NCBI GenBank assembly: GCA_035650495.1
Contig: DASRHK010000169.1
Location: 1-7,389, forward strand
DNA: 7,389 nucleotides
Direction of reading: 5' to 3'
Source of the DNA: DASRHK01 sp035650495
Lineage (GTDB): Bacteria > Pseudomonadota > Gammaproteobacteria > Nevskiales > Nevskiaceae
Of this stretch, positions 1 to 6,049 are shown one piece after another; within the stretch, counting starts at the first letter, position 1; each line of letters starts with the position of its first letter. The translations under genes were made by a program, and so were the position numbers. The notes beneath the pieces were generated by a model. It saw only the letters and a list, made by a program, of their open reading frames with translations. It did no database searches and was not told the DNA's origin.

Positions 1-1886
1 GGCAGGACCTGCTGTGGCGCATCCGTTTCGCGCTGCACATGATCACGGGGCGGCGCGAGGATCGGCTGCTGTTCGATCACCAGGTCAAGATCGCCGAGCT
101 GTTCGGCTACGTCGATCAGGACCGCAATCGGGCGGTCGAGCAGTTCATGCAGCTGTATTACCGCACCATCAAGTCGCTCTCGTGCCTGAACGACATGCTG
201 TTGCAGCTCTTCGAGCAGGCGATCCTGAAGCCGGCGACCGACGTGGCGCCGACGATCCTCAACGAGCGCTTCCAGGTCCGTGGCGGCTTCATCGAAGTGC
301 GCAACGACGAGGTGTTCAAGCGCGATCCGGTCGCGCTGCTCGAGATCTTCCGGTTGCTCCAGCAGCATCCGGAAGTCGAGGGCATCACCGCGACCACGCT
401 GCGCCTGCTGCGGCGCGATCGCCGCCTGATGGAGCAGTGGCGCGACAACGTGCGCATGCGCGAGACCTTCGTCGAGATGTTCCGCGAAGGCAACGGGCTC
501 ACGCGCAACCTGCGCCGCATGAATCGCTACGGCCTGCTCGGACGCCTGCTTCCGGACTTCGGCCTCGTCGTCGGTCACATGCAGTACGACCTGTTCCACA
601 CGCTGACGGTCGACGAGCACACGCTGTTCGTCGTGCGCAACCTGCGCCGCTTCGCGATGGATCGCTTCAAGCACGAGCTGCCGATCTGCAACGAGATCAT
701 GGAGCGCATCCCCAAGCCGGAGCTCCTCTACTTCGCCGGCCTCTTCCACGACATGGCCAAGGGCCGCGGCGGCGATCACTCGGAGCTCGGCGCGGTGGAG
801 GCCGAGAAGTTCTGCCTCGAGCACGGCTTCTCGCATCCCGACGCGGAGCTGGTCGCGTGGCTCGTCAAGAACCACCTGCTGATGTCGCTCACGGCGCAGA
901 AGCAGGACGTGTCCGATCCCAATATCGTGATCCAGTTCGCGCAGAGGGTCGGCGATCGCAATCGGCTCGATCACCTGTTCCTGCTGACTTGCGCCGACAT
1001 CCGCGCGACCAATCCGGCGCTGTGGAATTCGTGGCGCGCCTCGCTGCTCAATGAGCTGTATCGCAGCACGATTCGCGCGCTGGAGCGCGGCCTCAACAAT
1101 CCCGAGGATCCAGCCGTGCGGCTGGCGGAGCGCCGCGTGCAGGCAGCGAAGCTGCTGCTCGCCGCGGGCATCGACGCCGCAACGGCAGAGAAGACGTGGT
1201 CGCGCATCGATCAGGACTATTTCCAGCGCCATTCCGCCGAGGAGCTCGCTTGGCATCTGCCGGCGATCGTCGGCGCGCGCGAGGAAGATCTGCCGCTGAT
1301 CCTGTCGAAGTCGCTGCCCGATCGCGGCGCCACGGTGTTCATCTACTGTCGCGACCGCGATCATCTCTTCGGTCTCACCACCGGCGTGCTCGCCCGCCTC
1401 GGCCTGTCGATTCTCGACGCGCGCCTGCATACGACCGCCGACGGCTACGTGCTCGACTCCTACGTGGTCACCGAAGGCGACGGCTCGCCGATCACGCAGG
1501 AAATCCGCTTCCGTGAGATCGCCGACGCACTGCGCAAGGTGATCGCCGATCCGAATGCCTCGATGGTCGACGTCAATCGCAAGCTGTCGGCGCGCCTGCG
1601 CGCGTTCAACACGCCGACGCTGATCCACTTCGACCAGGACGAAGCGCGCCGCCGCACCATCCTCGAGGTGGTGACCGGCGATCGCCCCGGCCTCTTGTCC
1701 ATGATCGGGCGCGTGTTCCACGAGCGCGGCATCCTGCTCGACGCCGCCAAGATCGGCACCATCGGCGAGCGCGCCGAGGACGTGTTCTACATCACCGACA
1801 AGCACCACGCGCCGATCGTCGACGAGATCCAGCTGCTCGAGATCCGCGACGAGCTGATGGCCGCGCTCGCTCCTGCACCTGCCTGA
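1..1886 (+). CDS. glnD: Bifunctional PII uridylyltransferase / uridylyl-removing enzyme GlnD (5'-truncated by window edge)
   Basis: GlnD uridylylates PII signalling proteins (GlnB/GlnK) when glutamine is low and removes UMP when glutamine is high, which controls glutamine synthetase and nitrogen regulation in the cytoplasm. The first complete codon is at base 3, and 627 residues are visible before TGA at 1884-1886. The E. coli enzyme is about 890 residues, so roughly 260 are missing, including the nucleotidyltransferase domain. The visible part opens with the family block LWRIRFALH followed by GRREDRLLFDHQ. The HD hydrolase domain contains GLFHDMAKGRGGDHSELG, with its His-Asp doublet at bases 747-752 (fragment residues 249-250); this is the uridylyl-removing site. 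Two C-terminal ACT domains, the glutamine sensors, start near bases 1332 (TVFIYCRDRDHLFGLTTG) and 1656 (TILEVVTGDRPGLLSMIG). No frameshift or missing motif is seen. dapD follows after 7 bases, suggesting co-transcription. Upstream control lies outside the window. Confidence 0.96.
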   Translation, partial: QDLLWRIRFALHMITGRREDRLLFDHQVKIAELFGYVDQDRNRAVEQFMQLYYRTIKSLSCLNDMLLQLFEQAILKPATDVAPTILNERFQVRGGFIEVRNDEVFKRDPVALLEIFRLLQQHPEVEGITATTLRLLRRDRRLMEQWRDNVRMRETFVEMFREGNGLTRNLRRMNRYGLLGRLLPDFGLVVGHMQYDLFHTLTVDEHTLFVVRNLRRFAMDRFKHELPICNEIMERIPKPELLYFAGLFHDMAKGRGGDHSELGAVEAEKFCLEHGFSHPDAELVAWLVKNHLLMSLTAQKQDVSDPNIVIQFAQRVGDRNRLDHLFLLTCADIRATNPALWNSWRASLLNELYRSTIRALERGLNNPEDPAVRLAERRVQAAKLLLAAGIDAATAEKTWSRIDQDYFQRHSAEELAWHLPAIVGAREEDLPLILSKSLPDRGATVFIYCRDRDHLFGLTTGVLARLGLSILDARLHTTADGYVLDSYVVTEGDGSPITQEIRFREIADALRKVIADPNASMVDVNRKLSARLRAFNTPTLIHFDQDEARRRTILEVVTGDRPGLLSMIGRVFHERGILLDAAKIGTIGERAEDVFYITDKHHAPIVDEIQLLEIRDELMAALAPAPA

Positions 1887-1893
1887 GGCGCCC

Positions 1894-2715
1894 ATGCAAG
1901 CCGAAGAGATCAAGCCGATCGTTGTGTCCGCCTGGGAGAACCGCGAGCAGCTCAATCGCAGCGACGAGAAGCTGCGGGAAGCGATCGACGGCGCGATCCG
2001 TCTGCTCGACGCCGGCGTGGTGCGCGTGGCCGAGCCCACCGCGACCGGCTGGCAGGTCAACGGATGGCTCAAGAAAGCAGTGCTGCTCTACTTCCGGCTG
2101 CACGAAAACCAGACGATGGAGCTCGGATACCTTCGCGGCTATGACAAGGTGCCGCTGAAGTTCTCGCGCCACTCGCCGGCCCAGTTCGCGCAAGCCGGCG
2201 TGCGCATCGTGCCGCCGGCGACCGTGCGCACCGGCGCCTTCATCGCGCCCGGCGCGATCCTGATGCCATCCTTCGTGAACATCGGCGCCTACGTCGGTGC
2301 CGGCACCATGGTCGACACCTGGGCGACCGTGGGCTCCTGCGCGCAGATCGGTGCGAACGTGCACCTCTCCGGCGGCGTCGGCATCGGCGGTGTGCTCGAG
2401 CCACTGCAGGCGAATCCGACGATCATCGAGGACGACTGCTTCATCGGCGCGCGCTCGGAGATCGTCGAAGGCGTGGTCGTCGAGAAGGGTTGCGTGATCT
2501 CGATGGGGGTGTTCATCGGCCAGTCGACGCCGATCTACGATCGCGAGGCCGGGAAGCTCCTGCAGGGACGAGTCCCCGCGGGCAGCGTCGTCGTCGCGGG
2601 CTCGCTGCCGCGCGAGGGCGGCAAGTACAGCCTGAACGCTGCGATCATCGTGAAGAAGGTCACGCCCGAGACGCGCGCGAAGGTCGGCATCAACGCGCTG
2701 CTGCGCGACATCTAG
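1894..2715 (+). CDS. dapD: 2,3,4,5-tetrahydropyridine-2,6-dicarboxylate N-succinyltransferase DapD
   Basis: DapD transfers succinate from succinyl-CoA to tetrahydrodipicolinate, committing it to the succinylase branch of diaminopimelate and lysine synthesis; the enzyme is a cytoplasmic trimer. The product is 273 residues, against 274 in E. coli, and can be aligned from memory over its whole length. An N-terminal helical domain (about 1-100, with WLKKAVLLYFR at 58-68) is followed by a left-handed beta-helix of hexapeptide repeats (about 105-240), including VNIGAYVGAGTMVDTWATVG and the near-invariant stretch VHLSGGVGIGGVLEPLQANP (156-175). Asp141 (in MVDT) and Glu189 (in GARSE) match the residues reported as catalytic in characterised DapD enzymes. 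The C-terminus (KYSLNAAIIVKKV ... KVGINALLRDI) is typical. GAGG at 1885-1888 lies 5 bases before the ATG and overlaps the glnD stop codon, so translation is probably coupled to glnD. A hairpin terminator follows. Confidence 0.97.
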   Translation: MQAEEIKPIVVSAWENREQLNRSDEKLREAIDGAIRLLDAGVVRVAEPTATGWQVNGWLKKAVLLYFRLHENQTMELGYLRGYDKVPLKFSRHSPAQFAQAGVRIVPPATVRTGAFIAPGAILMPSFVNIGAYVGAGTMVDTWATVGSCAQIGANVHLSGGVGIGGVLEPLQANPTIIEDDCFIGARSEIVEGVVVEKGCVISMGVFIGQSTPIYDREAGKLLQGRVPAGSVVVAGSLPREGGKYSLNAAIIVKKVTPETRAKVGINALLRDI

Positions 2716-2740
2716 AGATCTCCGCGCGCAAACGCAAAGA

Positions 2741-2766
2741 AGAAGGCCCGCTTGCGCGGGCCTTCT
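2741..2766. terminator. Intrinsic terminator hairpin, probably bidirectional
   Basis: A perfect 11-base-pair inverted repeat, AGAAGGCCCGC (2741-2751) and GCGGGCCTTCT (2756-2766), encloses the 4-base loop TTGC. It starts 25 bases after the dapD stop and ends 21 bases before the protease stop codon on the other strand, so it sits between two convergent genes. Rightward, the stem is followed by GCATTTCC, a poor T-tract; however the stem itself ends in CCTTCT. Leftward on the minus strand, TCTTTGCGTTT follows, slightly T-richer. The hairpin is directly seen; termination of both transcripts is inferred. Confidence 0.82.
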
Positions 2767-2787
2767 GCATTTCCACCTTCCGAACGC

Positions 2788-5784
2788 TTACGGCGCGGGC
2801 GCAACGCCCGTGCCGGTCAAATTGACCACGTCGATGCGACGGCCGTTGTTGCTGACGATCGTCAGCGTGCCGCCGCGGACACCGGGCTGCAGCGGGCGGA
2901 ACGTCACGTCGATGTTGCACGACGCTCCCACCGCCAGCGGCGAAGCGCAATCATGCGTCTGGCTGTATTCGCCGGCCGATCCCTGCGATGCCGTCGCGAA
3001 CGCGTTCAGCGGCAACGGCTGCGTCCACGTATTGGTGAACACCACGCGCTGAGACGCGGTCTTGCCTCCGCCGATCGCCTGGCTGCCGAAGTTCAGCGAC
3101 GTCGGCGTCAGCCGCGGGGTCGGCTCAGTGGCGACCGGACAGGTCGAGCCGTTCGCCAGATACGTCTTGAAGCTGCCGACGTAGCCGAGCGAGTTCGGCA
3201 TCGGATCGAGGACTTCGGTGCCGCTCGGGCCAGGGAGATCTTGCGGATTGGTCGTCTGCGTCGATCCCCCGTTGAAGCCGCCGATCGTGTCGCCCGGCTG
3301 GATGTTGAGATCGCTCATCGGCACGATGATCGTGATGCGGCCGTTCTTCTGATCGTAGTTGCTGTTGGCGTCGGCCGGTTTGGTGACGTCGGCGAAGCGC
3401 CCGTCGGTGCCGCCCGCGGCGTTGGGATCGCTCGTGTTCAGCGACCCGGACGCGACGTACGACTCGAACGTCGGCGCGGCCGTGCGGAAGATCATGCGAA
3501 CGCCATAGACCTTCTGATCGCGCGGGTTGAAGAACGACGCATACCAACCCGAGCCGACCGGCTGCGTTGCGCGGCCCGGATCCGTGACCAGCGTGAACAC
3601 GAGCTTGCCCGAGCCAGTCGACGCAAACGGCTCGGCCACGCTGAGCGCGCGCAGATCCGTTCCCGGTTCGGGCGCGAGGCTGTCGCCCACGCCGTCGGTG
3701 ACGACGGTCAAGCCCGGCACCGCGCACGACGACTCGTTGGAACCGCCGCCACCGCCGCCGGAGGTCGTCGCGAGCGTGACCGTGAACGGCTTGCCGAACA
3801 TCGGTTGCAGCAGGGCGGTCGCGCCGGTGCTCGTCGCCGGATGCGGCACGGCGTTGACGATCACGCCGGTCGCGTTGTCGAAGACCGAGACGCTGATGTT
3901 GTGGATCGGCGCGTTCACCGCCGGCGAGCCGAGCTGCACGTACGGCACGAAGAACGAGATGAGGTTGCCGTTGCGCGAGACGTTGGAAGCGTTGCCACTG
4001 CCGCCGTCGACGTTGGCGACGCCGGCCGGCGTGGCGTTGATCGTCGTCTGGAACGGGACGCCGTCGACGTTTTGCGACAGCCGATAGGTCACGCCGCTCG
4101 ACTCGTAGCCGAACGCGGTCGCGCTCGCCGCCGTCAGCCGATAGGTGATGCCCGTCACGCCGCCGACCGTGCCTTCCTGCATCGTGAGCTTCTTCAGATT
4201 GGCCGCGCCCGCGATGCCCGGCATCGTGTAGCCGTCGAAGATCGCGACTTCCGCGCCACCCGCGACCGGACCGGCGTGCGCCGTGTTGATCGCATCGAGC
4301 GCCTTCGGCAGATCGAGCAGGCCCGCGCCGAAGCCGAAGTTGATCGTTGCCGTCGCGTCGCGCGGATCCTGCACGTAGGCGCCGTTGCTGTTGAGCTTCA
4401 CGGCGGTCTGCTTCATCAGCGATTCGATCTGCGCCGGGGTCAGCGCCGGATTGGCCTGCGCCAGGAGCGCGACCGCGCCCGACACGTGCGGCGTCGACAT
4501 CGATGTGCCGGAGATCGTGCCGTAGTACGGCTGCCAGGTCGTCTCGCCGCTCGTGCACACCGCCTGTCCCGGCTGCGGCTGCGTGCAGGTCGCCGTGATC
4601 AGGGAGCCGGGCGCGGCGATGTCGGGGAACGTGCTCGCATCGGTCTTCAGTCCGCGGCTCGAGCTCGAATCGAGCGCGGGGTTGCGCGAGCCGGTACCGC
4701 CGTCGTCGACGTTGGCGACGCAGATCACGCCGGGCGTCGGATCCTTGCACTCGCGGCGCGTGCGATCGTCCGAGCCGTCACCGCCGTTGTTGAGCGTGTC
4801 GCCGTTGCCAGCCGAGCGCGTCACCGCAGCGCCCTTGGCGACGATCAGCTTCGTGAGCTTGGAGATGACGCTGTTCGGGTCGTACGCGCCCGTCGAGCCC
4901 CACGAGTTGCTGACGACCTTGATCGTCGGATCCCAATGATCGAGCAGATGCTGGTACGCCTCGGCGGCGGTCAGCACCTCGATCGCCTCGCCGGCGCCGT
5001 AAGCGATGATGTTCGCGTCCGGCGCGACGCCGGTGTAGGTGCCCTTCACGTTCGGCGCGGCGCCCGCGACGGGATAGTCGCCGGTCGAGGCCGCACCGCT
5101 ACCGGATGCGATGCCGGCGCAATGCGTGCCGTGTCCCCCGCTCGTATCCGAGTCGGTCGCGCCGGCGTCGTTGATCTGGTACGGGCCGAAGCACATGCCC
5201 GTCGCTGTGCTGGAGAGACCGGGCGTGGAGCAGACGATCTTCCAGTTGTGCGTGACGCGGCCCGCGAAATCGGGATGCAGCGCGTTCAGTCCCGAGTCGA
5301 CCACGACGATCGTCGTGCCCTGCCCGCGCAGGATGCGGCCGCTGGCGTCGCGATACGGTCCGCCTGCGGCAGCTTCCTGCGTGACGCGCGCGCGGGTCGA
5401 CCATCCTGCGTTGTTGGCGTCGTACTGCAGGCGGCGATTGTCTTCGAGATAAGCGACGTTGGCGTTGCCGGCGAGCGTGCGGAAGGCGCCGATCGTGCCG
5501 ATCGCGTACACCGCGCGCGCGTAGCGCTCGAAGTCGCCGGTGACCTGGAAGCCGTAGCCCGCGAGCAGCGTGCGATGGTCCGTCGCCGTGCCGGCCTTGA
5601 AGTGGACAAAAGCGCCGTAGGTCTGCGTTTCCGGCAACGAATACAGATCGCGGGCGAAGACGGCGGACATCGGAGCAACGCTGCTGGTGGTCGCAGCGGA
5701 TGCGGGATCGGGCTGCGTCGCGGCGATCAGCGTACAAGCGACCGCCACCGCAACCGCGAGGATGCGCGAAGTGACTCGGTACAT
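2788..5784 (-). CDS. Secreted S8 family (subtilisin-like) serine protease with C-terminal ASH/choice-of-anchor-D domain
   Basis: This is a 998-residue exported endopeptidase of family S8. The ATG at 5784 was chosen because GGGAG lies 9 bases upstream and the protein then opens with a clean signal peptide: a basic start (MYRVTSR), a hydrophobic core (ILAVAVAVACTLIAA) and a likely signal peptidase I site after PASA (residue 30). Residues about 47-120 resemble an I9-type propeptide. The catalytic domain covers about 150-500: Asp163 in TTIVVVDSG, His218 in GGHGTHCAG, oxyanion Asn327 in RSAGN and nucleophile Ser428 in GTSMSTPHVSGAVALL, so all active-site residues are present. A beta-rich region I cannot name (about 505-670), a six-glycine linker (676-681), a second unassigned domain (about 687-883) and a C-terminal ASH/choice-of-anchor-D-like domain (about 890-994, ending VNLTGTGVAPAP) follow. 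Paired cysteines (346/355, 400/410, 946/956) suggest disulphides and an extracytoplasmic location. No C-terminal sorting motif is seen. The substrate is unknown. An in-frame upstream ATG at 5868 would bury the signal peptide and is rejected. Confidence 0.93.
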   Translation of the reverse strand: MYRVTSRILAVAVAVACTLIAATQPDPASAATTSSVAPMSAVFARDLYSLPETQTYGAFVHFKAGTATDHRTLLAGYGFQVTGDFERYARAVYAIGTIGAFRTLAGNANVAYLEDNRRLQYDANNAGWSTRARVTQEAAAGGPYRDASGRILRGQGTTIVVVDSGLNALHPDFAGRVTHNWKIVCSTPGLSSTATGMCFGPYQINDAGATDSDTSGGHGTHCAGIASGSGAASTGDYPVAGAAPNVKGTYTGVAPDANIIAYGAGEAIEVLTAAEAYQHLLDHWDPTIKVVSNSWGSTGAYDPNSVISKLTKLIVAKGAAVTRSAGNGDTLNNGGDGSDDRTRRECKDPTPGVICVANVDDGGTGSRNPALDSSSSRGLKTDASTFPDIAAPGSLITATCTQPQPGQAVCTSGETTWQPYYGTISGTSMSTPHVSGAVALLAQANPALTPAQIESLMKQTAVKLNSNGAYVQDPRDATATINFGFGAGLLDLPKALDAINTAHAGPVAGGAEVAIFDGYTMPGIAGAANLKKLTMQEGTVGGVTGITYRLTAASATAFGYESSGVTYRLSQNVDGVPFQTTINATPAGVANVDGGSGNASNVSRNGNLISFFVPYVQLGSPAVNAPIHNISVSVFDNATGVIVNAVPHPATSTGATALLQPMFGKPFTVTLATTSGGGGGGSNESSCAVPGLTVVTDGVGDSLAPEPGTDLRALSVAEPFASTGSGKLVFTLVTDPGRATQPVGSGWYASFFNPRDQKVYGVRMIFRTAAPTFESYVASGSLNTSDPNAAGGTDGRFADVTKPADANSNYDQKNGRITIIVPMSDLNIQPGDTIGGFNGGSTQTTNPQDLPGPSGTEVLDPMPNSLGYVGSFKTYLANGSTCPVATEPTPRLTPTSLNFGSQAIGGGKTASQRVVFTNTWTQPLPLNAFATASQGSAGEYSQTHDCASPLAVGASCNIDVTFRPLQPGVRGGTLTIVSNNGRRIDVVNLTGTGVAPAP
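3742..3759 (-). repeat. Short tandem repeat encoding the six-glycine linker of the protease
   Basis: On the plus strand the 9-mer ACCGCCGCC occurs twice in tandem without a mismatch. On the coding strand it gives GGCGGCGGT twice, that is six consecutive glycines (residues 676-681) flanked by serines. It separates the catalytic and middle regions from the C-terminal modules. Because its unit is a multiple of three, gain or loss of copies would change linker length without breaking the frame. Confidence 0.75.
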
Positions 5785-5793
5785 GGTGCAAAG

Positions 5794-5798
5794 CTCCC
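5794..5798 (-). promoter_or_regulatory. Ribosome binding site of the S8 protease
   Basis: The minus strand reads GGGAG, then 9 bases, then ATG (GGGAGCTTTGCACCATG). This purine-rich site supports the start at 5784 over the upstream in-frame ATG codons at 5868 and 5823, and agrees with where the signal peptide begins. Confidence 0.65.
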
Positions 5799-5808
5799 AA
5801 CGAGGAGA

Positions 5809-5823
5809 ATGCAGCGGCTGCAT
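5809..5823. repeat. Interrupted palindrome upstream of the protease gene
   Basis: ATGCAGC and GCTGCAT form a perfect 7-base inverted repeat around a single central G. It lies 25 bases upstream of the protease ATG, within its expected 5' untranslated or promoter region. The one-base spacer makes a full-length RNA hairpin unlikely, so a site for a symmetric DNA-binding dimer is one reading. Chance is another, because the sequence is short and GC-rich. Confidence 0.4.
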
Positions 5824-6035
5824 CCCTGCAAGAGCTGATTCTTCGAAAAAGTTTTGGAGACAGGGCACCGCGGAACTCGCGGCCTCCCTCCCGCCTCGCC
5901 TACGTCTTGTTTGGTCGACTGCTCAAAGACACGAAAGGTTTCAGACCCGTGCAATCTAGCGGAGCGGTCCCGCTGCGCAGGACTGCGAGGCGGTCAATCG
6001 ATGCCTTCGAGTGGGTCCACCATCGAAGCTCACGG

Positions 6036-6041
6036 TAGAAT
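6036..6041 (+). promoter_or_regulatory. dapE: Candidate -10 element of dapE
   Basis: TAGAAT differs from the TATAAT consensus at one position and ends 8 bases before the chosen GTG start of dapE. A transcript initiated from it would begin at or within a base or two of the start codon. No recognisable -35 box lies 16-18 bases upstream (the bases there read GGGTCC), so the assignment is tentative. Confidence 0.35.
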
Positions 6042-6049
6042 CGCCGCCC

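Larger units (their letters stand above)
5785..6049. other. Divergent intergenic region between the S8 protease and dapE
   Basis: These 265 bases contain no supported gene. They should hold the promoters of both divergent genes. Recognisable elements are the protease ribosome binding site (5794-5798), the palindrome at 5809-5823, an A/T-rich patch near 5838-5855 and a TAGAAT hexamer at 6036-6041 just before dapE. Weak 5-base complementary arms (AGCGG at 5958-5962 and CCGCT at 5970-5974) are probably chance. No pair of -35 and -10 boxes with good spacing could be assigned for the protease. Short reading frames here lack ribosome binding sites and family resemblance. Confidence 0.6.

Noticed and set aside
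14..1054. A 346-codon plus-strand frame overlapping glnD
   Set aside because: It is a shifted frame inside glnD with an Arg/Ala-rich composition and no recognisable motif, whereas the glnD frame carries HD and ACT motifs throughout.
5729..5745. Possible lipoprotein signal (Cys17 within AVAC of the protease leader)
   Set aside because: The cysteine lies inside the hydrophobic core, the -3 residue is Ala rather than Leu, and hydrophobic residues continue after it to a good signal peptidase I site at PASA (residue 30).
2752..5838. A 1028-codon plus-strand open frame covering the protease gene
   Set aside because: It is in exact codon register antisense to the protease, begins with TTG, is very rich in Arg, Ala, Asp and Val, and shows no domain. 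The opposite strand has a complete S8 catalytic triad, signal peptide and ribosome binding site.
5782..5868. Earlier start of the protease at the ATG at 5868
   Set aside because: The extra 28 residues (beginning MPCLQNFFEESAL) put an acidic, non-hydrophobic stretch before the signal peptide. The ATG at 5784 has GGGAG at good spacing.
5931..5960. Stretch GGTTTCAGACCCGTGCAATC considered as a tRNA or attachment-site remnant
   Set aside because: It does not match the T-loop consensus closely, no acceptor stem or anticodon arm can be built around it, and no second copy is seen in the window.
5958..5974. AGCGG / CCGCT arms as a regulatory hairpin
   Set aside because: Five base pairs of G/C in such a GC-rich region are expected by chance, and there is no T-tract or conserved context.
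6011..6049. GTG at 6011 as the start of dapE
   Set aside because: The 13 added residues have no counterpart at the N-terminus of E. coli DapE, and no ribosome binding site precedes it.
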